The translations under genes were made by a program, and so were the position numbers. A stretch of 64,000 nt of DNA from an uncultured Gemmiger sp. (GTDB lineage Bacteria > Bacillota > Clostridia > Oscillospirales > Ruminococcaceae), in the NCBI RefSeq assembly GCF_934561205.1, contig NZ_CAKTFU010000006.1:62001-126000 (forward strand). Direction: 5' to 3'. This document shows, in pieces, positions 42,431 to 48,877 of the stretch. The number at the start of each line of letters is the position of its first letter. Within the stretch, counting starts at the first letter, position 1. The notes beneath the pieces are model-generated. The model was not told where the DNA came from. It did no database searches and saw only the letters and a program-made list of their open reading frames with translations.

Positions 42431-42640
42431 ATGCCCAATAGCATGGATGTCCTTAAAGAAAAAATTGCCGCAGCGAATCTTACACAAGATTTGCTGGCGG
42501 CTAAAATCGGGATGAATCCTAGTACGTTGTATCGAAAAATAAAGAGCGGTGGTGCGGGCTTTACCGTTGGTGAAGTTCATCGCATTGTAGACGAACTACA
42601 TCTTACCGATATCGAGGCACAGGACATTTTTTTGTCTTAA
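42431..42640 (+). CDS. Cro-like phage repressor
   Basis: This 69-residue protein has a compact helix-turn-helix (LTQDLLAAKIGMNPSTLYRKI) and the tail FTVGEVHRIVDELHLT, as in small phage Cro-type proteins. The start is ATG 42431, with GAGGTGA eight bases upstream. It is the first rightward gene after the CI operators and should favour lytic growth. Confidence 0.8.
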   Translation: MPNSMDVLKEKIAAANLTQDLLAAKIGMNPSTLYRKIKSGGAGFTVGEVHRIVDELHLTDIEAQDIFLS

Positions 42641-42642
42641 AA

Positions 42643-42658
42643 CTCGCAATAATGCGAG
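42643..42658. promoter_or_regulatory. CI/Cro operator 5
   Basis: CTCGCA, four bases, TGCGAG: a perfect dyad two bases after the Cro-like stop. It could control the next gene or act as a roadblock. Confidence 0.7.
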
Positions 42659-42709
42659 TTTGCGTCACGCTACTCTCCCCCAAACGCAGCTTCGCAAGTA
42701 TGAAATCAG

Positions 42710-42744
42710 CAAAGCCCGCCCCGGCGGGACAGAAAAGAGGTGAA
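42710..42744 (+). promoter_or_regulatory. Leader hairpin module, copy 1
   Basis: CAAAGCCCGCCCCGGCGGG, then ACAGAAAAGAGGTGAA: a GC hairpin next to the ribosome site of the following gene. Copy 2 at 43318 differs at one position. Confidence 0.65.
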
Positions 42745-42748
42745 GCGA

Positions 42749-42955
42749 ATGTTTCCGAACCTGTGGGTTCAAATGAAAAGAAACCATTGCACCCTACAAA
42801 CCCTGGCAGAGCGTATCGGCGTTTCTTACGCATCCCTGCGAAACAAAATGAGCGGGAGAAACCAGTTCACTCTGCGCGAGATGCGCGCCATCCAAAGGGT
42901 TTTTGCAGATTGCAGCTTAGATTACCTGTTTGCAGAGTGCAGCATAAAAGACTGA
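42749..42955 (+). CDS. Small XRE-type phage protein
   Basis: This 68-residue protein has a helix-turn-helix pattern (CTLQTLAERIGVSYASLRNKM) followed by FTLREMRAIQRVFADCSLDYLF. This pattern is common in short Firmicutes phage regulators. ATG 42749 follows GAGGTGAAG. It may modulate the CI/Cro switch or early genes; no direct evidence shows which. Confidence 0.7.
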   Translation: MFPNLWVQMKRNHCTLQTLAERIGVSYASLRNKMSGRNQFTLREMRAIQRVFADCSLDYLFAECSIKD

Positions 42956-42980
42956 GCAGTGTGGTCGCACACACTGCTCA
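42953..42980. terminator. Hairpin between convergent genes
   Basis: An 11-bp stem (42953-42963 with 42970-42980) begins at the stop codon of the XRE gene and lies before the end of the convergent small gene. Confidence 0.55.
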
Positions 42981-42995
42981 TCTGGTAGAAACTAT

Positions 42996-43136
42996 TTACT
43001 TTTTCTTGCCACTGGATTTGGTCTGAGAAAGCGCACTGCCGGCAACGCTCTTGGATTTGGGACTGTAACGGTTGTCTTTCAAAATCGAAGATGCCTTGCT
43101 TGCAACAGCCTTGCTGGTTTGCTTGGTGTTTGCCAT
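42996..43136 (-). CDS. Small basic Lys/Ser-rich phage protein
   Basis: This 46-residue protein starts MANTKQTSKAVASKASSIL and ends SQTKSSGKKK, with no acidic cluster and many Lys and Ser. AAGGGGG precedes the ATG. It may bind nucleic acid, as suggested by charge alone. It is the only small reverse-strand gene in the early rightward block. Confidence 0.65.
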   Translation of the reverse strand: MANTKQTSKAVASKASSILKDNRYSPKSKSVAGSALSQTKSSGKKK

Positions 43137-43317
43137 GTAATACCCCCTTTCTGCTAAAAGTGTAGCTATAATAGCACAGAATTAGCACTTTGTCAAACTA
43201 TTTGCTAAAGATAGATAACAATAAAAATAGACGAACAAACGAGTATTACGATTTGGTAACAAACAAGTGCCAAACAAAACAAAAGAACTATAAACAGGAC
43301 TGCGCATCGGAAACTTG

Positions 43318-43352
43318 CAAAGCCCGCCCCGGCGGGAAAGAAAAGAGGTGAA
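43318..43352 (+). promoter_or_regulatory. Leader hairpin module, copy 2
   Basis: CAAAGCCCGCCCCGGCGGG, then AAAGAAAAGAGGTGAA: almost identical to 42710-42744, again directly before a small gene. Confidence 0.65.
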
Positions 43353-43356
43353 CAGA

Positions 43357-43530
43357 ATGACACGAACCCAGATCATTTGGGGCGCTGCTTTAATCGGCGA
43401 CGTGCTGATGGCGATTGTAAAACTCGCCGAATGGTACTTTGAGGGTGTTCCCGGCACGGGCGTATGGTACGCAATGATGTGGTTTATCTATGTGGGGTAT
43501 TCCACAGGAATTGCTGCTCTTTGCACGTAG
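43357..43530 (+). CDS. Small membrane protein
   Basis: This 57-residue protein has two hydrophobic segments (IIWGAALIGDVLMAIVKLA and VWYAMMWFIYVGYSTGIAAL). ATG 43357 follows GAGGTGAACAGA. Its end overlaps the end of the convergent reverse-strand gene. The function is unknown. Confidence 0.5.
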   Translation: MTRTQIIWGAALIGDVLMAIVKLAEWYFEGVPGTGVWYAMMWFIYVGYSTGIAALCT

Positions 43531-43927
43531 TGCTAGAAATGGCGTCCAGCTTGGCAATGATATCAGAAAGAAGGGCAATGTTCTCGGCAACGTCAAGTTC
43601 CAAGACTGCCCTTTCCAGTCTGATAATATCGCTGCGGATGTCGGCAGGTACGTATCGGCAAATCAAGCCGGAATGCAAGCCGAAATTCTCAAGGGATTTC
43701 TGCGTCGGGGACAGGATGCAAGCAGTTGCAGACTGGACGTATTCATCAAATACCGCCCGACGGTGCAAGGATTCTTCCTGCGCGTCCTCGTGCGCGTACT
43801 TCATCCGGCGCATTATGCAGCGGAAAATACCATTTATAACTGCAGTGAGAATTGGCGACAGAATGGCACAAACCGCAATTACGGTGGTTGCGTCGGCAAA
43901 GGTCAAAAAGTTTTGCACAGAGTTCAT
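43484..43927 (-). CDS. Phage protein with N-terminal membrane helix
   Basis: This 147-residue protein has one membrane segment (about 12-37) and a helical, charged cytosolic part (EDAQEESLHRRAVFDEYVQS, IRSDIIRLERAVLELDVAEN). No family is recognised. AAGGGGGTGA precedes the ATG and a TATAAT lies further upstream. It sits among accessory genes and may be an exclusion or host-interaction protein; this is only a guess from its layout. Confidence 0.55.
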   Translation of the reverse strand: MNSVQNFLTFADATTVIAVCAILSPILTAVINGIFRCIMRRMKYAHEDAQEESLHRRAVFDEYVQSATACILSPTQKSLENFGLHSGLICRYVPADIRSDIIRLERAVLELDVAENIALLSDIIAKLDAISSTTCKEQQFLWNTPHR

Positions 43928-43977
43928 AAAATCACCCCCTTCCCTGCCTGAATTATAGCACCCGGCGGGACAGAAAA

Positions 43978-44829
43978 TCAGTAGCTATAACAAACCTTAA
44001 TGAAAGAGGAACCAAGCGGTGTAAGCATAACGGCTCCCTTGATAATAAGTACATCGATGATCTTGTCTTTAGCGCCTGAAGAATCCGAACCGAAGAATTC
44101 GCCTATCTTTGACTTCATCTCAATATACTGAGGAAATTGCTCAAAAGGTTCATAGACAGCATCCGATGCAATGACGGAAGAATAATTTATTTCAATCAAG
44201 CCGAATCGCGCCAAGGAACTTATTGAGGATGCTTGGAGATCGTAGTCGACAATAGCAGCATTTGCTAAAAATGTGTTAGGATAAAAAACTTCGTATTGAT
44301 CGCTTTCAAGCATTAAGTGGTATTTAGCGATGGGTAGGGATTTGTTGTCCTTAAACAATGACAAATTTTGCGCGTCGAGAGGTGACATCTGCTCAATCAT
44401 TCCAGAAAAAGACGGATGTGCGTCGCGCTGAAATCGAATGTCAGCAGCGTTGACCAGCAGATTTTGAAACATTTCGCTCAGCTGTGGTTCATCTATGCAG
44501 AACCTTGCCTTCTCGGCTGCTGACCCGACAATTTGCAATTTGGGAGCAACAAGATATTCCGTTGGTTTGGCGAGTAGTTTTTGGTTTAAGGATTCCTTGA
44601 AAAGTTTTAGCTCGCACTCATACACAGTGCGCATTTTTTCTGCTTGGAAGTGGATGTTGCCGGTTTTTAAGCTGATAAGGTCCCTTAGTAATAAACCGAT
44701 TTCAGATGCACTGGGACTGAGGAGTTCTTTGGCGGGCTCATCGATACATTTGGGGATTGCGTTGATGTTTAGGGTAGTTTCTGGGGAGTTTTCGTTACTC
44801 AATTTTATCATTCCTTTCTTGGAGGCCAT
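43978..44829 (-). CDS. Abi-alpha (DUF4393)-like abortive-infection protein
   Basis: This 283-residue soluble protein has the Abi-alpha/DUF4393 pattern. PTEYLVAPKLQIVGSAAEKA is followed by LSEMFQNLLVNAADI and the characteristic HPSFSGMIEQMSPLDAQNL, then a mixed C-terminal domain. Family members are annotated as phage-abortive infection proteins, but the mechanism is not known. A start at Met 7 (44811) is possible. The gene is AT-rich compared with phage structural genes. It may protect the lysogen against other phages. Confidence 0.75.
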   Translation of the reverse strand: MASKKGMIKLSNENSPETTLNINAIPKCIDEPAKELLSPSASEIGLLLRDLISLKTGNIHFQAEKMRTVYECELKLFKESLNQKLLAKPTEYLVAPKLQIVGSAAEKARFCIDEPQLSEMFQNLLVNAADIRFQRDAHPSFSGMIEQMSPLDAQNLSLFKDNKSLPIAKYHLMLESDQYEVFYPNTFLANAAIVDYDLQASSISSLARFGLIEINYSSVIASDAVYEPFEQFPQYIEMKSKIGEFFGSDSSGAKDKIIDVLIIKGAVMLTPLGSSFIKVCYSY

Positions 44830-44949
44830 ATGGAAAAATTGACCCTTGTGTTAAAAATACTCATTACCGAGCAAAAAGTCAAATTCTACGATGCAATTTG
44901 TAGGATTTGCGAAAAAATTGAACAGCGGCTTAGGCAGAATAACCAATAA
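44830..44949 (+). CDS. Very small basic/helical protein
   Basis: This 39-residue open frame, MEKLTLVLKILITEQKVKFY and on, starts at ATG 44830 with GGAGG five bases upstream. It is predicted helical and amphipathic. Its ribosome site lies inside the first codons of the divergent Abi-alpha-like gene, so expression of the two could interfere. Function unknown. Confidence 0.45.
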   Translation: MEKLTLVLKILITEQKVKFYDAICRICEKIEQRLRQNNQ

Positions 44950-44971
44950 AAAGAATCGAAGGAGGTACCCC

Positions 44972-45277
44972 ATGACCAATATAGGATTTACGGCGCTGAT
45001 CCGCAGCAAGGGCTTTAACAAGCAGCGTCTGGGTGAGGCAGCGGGGCTTTCGCCCACGCAGATTTCCAACCGCATCAGCGGCAACTGCCCGTGGACATGG
45101 AAGGAAGTCAGCGCTGTGTGCGTTGCGTTGGGAATCACCTATGATGAGTTTGCGGGGTGTTTCCCGGCGGGTGATGTTCGGCGCTCGGCTGCCAGACCCG
45201 CCGAGGAGGCAAGCCCTGACGAAAAAGCGGCACTGGACGCTATGCGCCAACTGCTGACCGTACTGAAAGGAGCATGA
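44972..45277 (+). CDS. Phage helix-turn-helix protein
   Basis: This 101-residue protein has an XRE-like first half: NIGFTALIRSKGFNKQRLGE, then AAGLSPTQISNRISGN. The half ends with a typical WTWKEVSAVCVALGITYDEF region. A short linker and an acidic/basic tail follow. GGAGG precedes ATG 44972. It is probably an early regulator or replication accessory of the prophage. Confidence 0.65.
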   Translation: MTNIGFTALIRSKGFNKQRLGEAAGLSPTQISNRISGNCPWTWKEVSAVCVALGITYDEFAGCFPAGDVRRSAARPAEEASPDEKAALDAMRQLLTVLKGA

Positions 45278-45279
45278 TT

Positions 45280-45555
45280 ATGACAGCAAAAAAAGAGACC
45301 GCCTCGGTACGGACATACCGAAACGGTCAAAAATGTGCGACTAACCAAAAGCACAGTTCTATTGTACACGATATCGCCCGATTTGGCAAGGGGCTTGCCA
45401 AGGTGACAGCTGTTTTTTCGCTGGTGCTGGCAATGAACGCCCTGACCGCCCTGGCGCAGGGGCAGCTGACCCCCGCGCTGCCGGTGCTGGCAGGTAGTAT
45501 TCTGACCGCCAATGCCGCGCTGGGCGTGCTTTGCGTGGAGGTGAAGGAATGCTGA
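45280..45555 (+). CDS. Small phage membrane protein
   Basis: This 91-residue protein has a basic N-terminus and two hydrophobic segments (VTAVFSLVLAMNALTALA and LPVLAGSILTANAALGVLCV). AAAGGAG precedes ATG 45280. The gene overlaps the next one by seven bases. No family is recognised. Confidence 0.5.
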   Translation: MTAKKETASVRTYRNGQKCATNQKHSSIVHDIARFGKGLAKVTAVFSLVLAMNALTALAQGQLTPALPVLAGSILTANAALGVLCVEVKEC

Positions 45556-45749
45556 CCGCCGAGGAAATCAAAAAGGAATTTGAACACTGCGACCCCGCGC
45601 GGGAGCGCGACCTGCTGGACACCCTGCGGGAGCTGGCGGAGCTGCCGGGCAACTACCGCAATAAGGCACGGCAGTTGTTCCGCGCCGCCGATGCGGGACG
45701 GCAGCTGTATATGGCAAGAATCAAAGCCGGCTTTGCCGATGAGGAATGA
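45549..45749 (+). CDS. Phage hypothetical protein
   Basis: This 66-residue soluble, helical protein (TAEEIKKEFEHCDPARERDL) starts at ATG 45549 with GGAGGTGAAGGA upstream and overlaps its upstream neighbour. It is part of the replication-region operon; function unknown. Confidence 0.6.
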   Translation: MLTAEEIKKEFEHCDPARERDLLDTLRELAELPGNYRNKARQLFRAADAGRQLYMARIKAGFADEE

Positions 45750-45759
45750 GGGAAACACC

Positions 45760-46425
45760 ATGAACCATGATCACGCCTTGGATGTAGTCAACCATATGTA
45801 CCGGCTGTGCCTTACGGCGGCCGACACCACCCCCGCCCGCGTGGGGCGGGATGCCCTGCGCACCTTGTGGCGCAACCACCTGAACTGCCACGGCGATCTG
45901 CTGCGGCTGCAGGAAAGCGTGGAGGGGCTGGCAAAGGTGCTGTGGAACGCGTGGGATTTCTTCAGCTTTGAAAGCTTTGAGGGCGTTTTGCAGGATACCA
46001 CTTGGGACGCCCTGCAGCTGCACAATGAAACCGTAAACCTTGTGGCGCGGGACATTTTGCACGCCCAGTACGATGTTGCCTACGAGATGGCGGCCCTGTG
46101 CTTTTGCGGTGACGGCAAAAGCGCGGCGTGGGGGCTTGCCCGGGAAACGCTGGACGCCGCCCACGAGGCGGGCTGCAAGGTTGCCGACCTGCCCCTGCCC
46201 AGCGAGGTGAAGGCGGTGCTGGCGGATATGACGGAGGTACCCACCGCGCAGACCGTTGAGTGCTATGCGGCAGAGCTTTTGTACAAGGCAGCGCAGTACG
46301 GCACGGGCGGCGCGGCGCAGGTCAAGGCATTGGCGGCAGCGCTGAAACCAGCGATCGCCTGCGGCTGCCTTGTGGCGGCGCTGGAGGGCGAGGTGATGCC
46401 AAGTGACCCGGCAGCAGCTGATTGA
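45760..46425 (+). CDS. Phage hypothetical protein
   Basis: This 221-residue, mostly helical, Ala/Leu-rich soluble protein starts at ATG 45760, with GAGG upstream. No catalytic motif or membrane helix is visible. It overlaps the next gene by 23 bases, so the two are co-expressed. It lies between small accessory genes and the replication initiator; role unknown. Confidence 0.6.
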   Translation: MNHDHALDVVNHMYRLCLTAADTTPARVGRDALRTLWRNHLNCHGDLLRLQESVEGLAKVLWNAWDFFSFESFEGVLQDTTWDALQLHNETVNLVARDILHAQYDVAYEMAALCFCGDGKSAAWGLARETLDAAHEAGCKVADLPLPSEVKAVLADMTEVPTAQTVECYAAELLYKAAQYGTGGAAQVKALAAALKPAIACGCLVAALEGEVMPSDPAAAD

Positions 46426-46672
46426 CGCCTTGGCGCCGCTGGTGCTGGCAGACCGCCGCACCGAGGCTGCCGAAAGACCCAGAAGCACGCCCTACTACTT
46501 TTTGAACATCAACCACCCCGTGCTGCGGCGGTATTACCTAGACTACCTTACCAAAATTGGCGAGGCAGCCCCGCCCGGCGATGAAACCCGCACCCGCTTT
46601 GAGCTGGCCATGCTGCACCCGGCAGCGCTGAACAGCCTGGCGGAACACTATAAAAGTCAAGGGAGAATGTAA
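46403..46672 (+). CDS. Phage hypothetical protein
   Basis: This 89-residue protein (VTRQQLIDALAPLVLADRRT as written from the GTG codon) starts with GTG 46403 and has GAGG nine bases upstream. It has a Tyr-rich middle (PVLRRYYLDYLTKI). No family is recognised. Confidence 0.5.
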   Translation: MTRQQLIDALAPLVLADRRTEAAERPRSTPYYFLNINHPVLRRYYLDYLTKIGEAAPPGDETRTRFELAMLHPAALNSLAEHYKSQGRM

Positions 46673-46675
46673 AAA

Positions 46676-47044
46676 ATGGAAGCAAACAACAACGCGTACA
46701 TCGGAAGATGCGCCATATGCGGACAGACCCGCGTTACCCCACCAACCTGCGCCCATACCGAGGATGAAGCCGATGTCTGGGCTACCATGAATTGCAGCTG
46801 CAAGGAGGGAGAGGACGCCCGCCGTCAGATGACTGCCAAGAAACGAATTTCTGAGATGTTCCCGGAACTTGATGGTGCGCTGAAGGACCTGCTGTATGAA
46901 ATTACAGAATATATGCGGCAAGAGCGTTTGGGAAATACCGCTTCCATCAAGCTGCCCGGTGATGTGATTGCAAAAATAAAGTCGGGTGCCAAATTTGTAA
47001 ACATCAAACGAGTAGAGAAAAAAGAACAGACGCAGACCCTGTAA
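46676..47044 (+). CDS. Phage protein with putative zinc-binding cysteines
   Basis: This 122-residue protein has CAICGQTRVTPPTC and CSCKEG near the N-terminus, enough to bind one zinc ion, then a helical and basic C-terminal half. It may be a small DNA-associated phage protein. It follows the preceding gene by three bases. Confidence 0.6.
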   Translation: MEANNNAYIGRCAICGQTRVTPPTCAHTEDEADVWATMNCSCKEGEDARRQMTAKKRISEMFPELDGALKDLLYEITEYMRQERLGNTASIKLPGDVIAKIKSGAKFVNIKRVEKKEQTQTL

Positions 47045-47167
47045 CTCCCCCGCCCCGGCGGGGCTTAGGATGCGCGTACCGTTACCGGCAGGAGCTTCTT
47101 CCTTCCGCCTGCCGCCCGGATCAGCACCGGGGCGCATCACCATACAGTACATCAGGAGGCTTTGCCC

Positions 47168-47365
47168 ATGAAACGCGAATGCTACCAATGCCCGGACAGG
47201 CATCCGGGCTGCCATGCTGACTGCCCGCGCCACGCTGCGGGACGCGCCGACAACGAGCGCCGCAAAGCGTATGACCGGCAGTTCCGATACATTGACAGTA
47301 TGCCCCAGACCAAAACCGCCCAAAGCAAGACGCGGGCACCCCGGCGCACCGGCGGGGCGAAATAA
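47168..47365 (+). CDS. Small Cys-rich phage protein
   Basis: This 65-residue protein begins MKRECYQCPDRHPGCHADC, a compact Cys/His cluster, followed by basic residues. Such short Cys-rich proteins are frequent next to phage replication genes in Clostridia. AGGAGG precedes ATG 47168. Confidence 0.65.
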   Translation: MKRECYQCPDRHPGCHADCPRHAAGRADNERRKAYDRQFRYIDSMPQTKTAQSKTRAPRRTGGAK

Positions 47366-47626
47366 CGGTTTGCACTCAACTGCAAAAAAGAATGACCGCC
47401 GTCCCTTGTAGCAGAAAGGGCGGCGGTCATTCCGAACCAAATACGACTTACCTATTATAATACAGCCCGGTGCGGCAGTCAAGCGCGCTTCCAACGGTCC
47501 GAAAAAAGTGGGCCGTTGGGGCGGCTTGTATAGGAGTTATTTTTAGCATCATTCCCACCCGATAAGACAATCCCCCGCGGGGCAGCCTTGCCATAGCAGC
47601 TGCCTGCCGGGAAAACGGAGGACCTT
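47366..47626. other. Gap before the replication initiator with two hairpins
   Basis: Hairpin arms at about 47392-47401 and 47421-47430 and a second pair around CCAACGG/CCGTTGG (about 47493-47520) lie here, with a TATAAT near 47455. The region may hold a promoter and possibly the origin used by the adjacent HUH protein; this is unproven. Confidence 0.45.
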
Positions 47627-48460
47627 ATGCGAAGAACCAACCGACAGTACATCCGCGAACAGCGCACCCTGTGCGGCAAGAATTACGCCGAGGTGGATTT
47701 TTGCCGCATTACGGAAAAGGAACACAAGGCAAGCCCGCGCGCCAAGAAAAGGTTTGCCAGCAGCCTTGCCCAGCAGGGGCGCAACGCCGAACGCGCCCGC
47801 CGCGTGTTTGTGCAGATCCTGAACACAAACTTTGACGAGCAGGGCTTTGCGCTGGTGCTGACCTACGAGGACGCTTCCCTGCCCGAGGATGACGAACAGG
47901 CCTGGCGCGATGTGCGCAACTACCTGCAGCGCGTCCGCCGCTGGGTAACACGCCGCTGGGGCAAGCAGAAGATCAAGTGGGTGTGCGTGACCGAGCATCA
48001 GGCGGAAAACCCGGAGCTGGGCGTCAAAGAGGTGCGCTACCACCACCATATGGTTTTGCAGGTGGACGGGCTGAGCGCCGAACAGCGCGCCACGCTGCGC
48101 CAGACGCTGGAGGATCAGTGGCACGATGCCGAAGGCTATGCGCTTGGCACCGTGAACGCCGACCGCCTGCAGCCCGAGCACGACAGCTTGGAAGGGCTTG
48201 CCAAGTATATGCTGAAATACCCCAAACGGCACAAGCGCTGGCACGCCAGCCGCGGGCTGGAACGCCCTGCCTACCCCCAGCCGCGCGACACCCACTGGAC
48301 GGCGCGCAAGCTGGCAGATGCCTGTACCTTGCGCGTGGACGATGCCGATTATTGGGAGGCCCTGTACCCCGGCTACCGCTTTTTGGAAGCCTGCCCCACC
48401 TACAACGAGGAACGGGGCGAATGGCGGCTGTACATAAAGCTGCGGAGAAAGCGCAGATAG
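47627..48460 (+). CDS. HUH-type replication initiator (rolling-circle Rep-like)
   Basis: This 277-residue protein shows the order of Rep motifs. FALVLTYEDASLPEDD with RRWVTRRWGK resembles motif I and its flank, EVRYHHHMVLQVDG is the metal-binding HUH motif II, and LAKYMLKYPK has the YxxKY motif III with the nicking tyrosine. Such proteins nick one strand at an origin. In a tailed prophage this is uncommon and may drive early phage replication. AACGGAGGACC precedes the ATG. Confidence 0.78.
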   Translation: MRRTNRQYIREQRTLCGKNYAEVDFCRITEKEHKASPRAKKRFASSLAQQGRNAERARRVFVQILNTNFDEQGFALVLTYEDASLPEDDEQAWRDVRNYLQRVRRWVTRRWGKQKIKWVCVTEHQAENPELGVKEVRYHHHMVLQVDGLSAEQRATLRQTLEDQWHDAEGYALGTVNADRLQPEHDSLEGLAKYMLKYPKRHKRWHASRGLERPAYPQPRDTHWTARKLADACTLRVDDADYWEALYPGYRFLEACPTYNEERGEWRLYIKLRRKRR

Positions 48461-48517
48461 ATCGTTTTACCCGCCGCCCGGCGGATAAATAATAAAACCA
48501 AATACGAGGTGCATACG

Positions 48518-48865
48518 ATGACAAACCAAGAAAGAATTGCGGCGGCCGTTGCCGCCCAGACCCAAAAACTGAAGCCCGGCAGTCGACTGCACTACATTGC
48601 CGAGGATATCCTGCTTTTTGCCGAGGGGCTGCCCGATGCCGCCGCCGGCATTGTGGCGGATGATCTGGAAGCCGGCACCCACACGCTGAAAACCTGCGAA
48701 AGGTGCATTGCCGACTATGCCGGCAAGCACAGGGACGGCAATGTGGGCGTATGCCCGCCCAAGGTGGTGCCGGAGCTGTTTCGGGAGCATTTCGGGCTGG
48801 GCGAGGTTGCCGACACCCCCGCGCCGATGCCGAAAAAGAAAATCAACATACTGGATATGCTGTAA
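48518..48865 (+). CDS. PcfK-like protein
   Basis: This 115-residue protein has LHYIAEDILLFAEGLPDAAA and a CERCIADYAGKH segment, resembling PcfK family proteins, which are usually encoded just before a PcfJ gene as here. The function is unknown; PcfK/PcfJ were named on conjugative plasmid pCF10. ATG 48518 has GAGG upstream. Confidence 0.55.
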   Translation: MTNQERIAAAVAAQTQKLKPGSRLHYIAEDILLFAEGLPDAAAGIVADDLEAGTHTLKTCERCIADYAGKHRDGNVGVCPPKVVPELFREHFGLGEVADTPAPMPKKKINILDML

Positions 48866-48877
48866 GGGGGCGGTGGG

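Noticed and set aside
47376..47432. Plus-strand terminator before the replication gene
   Set aside because: The hairpin is real, but the T-rich run is on the minus-strand side, so plus-strand termination is not supported.
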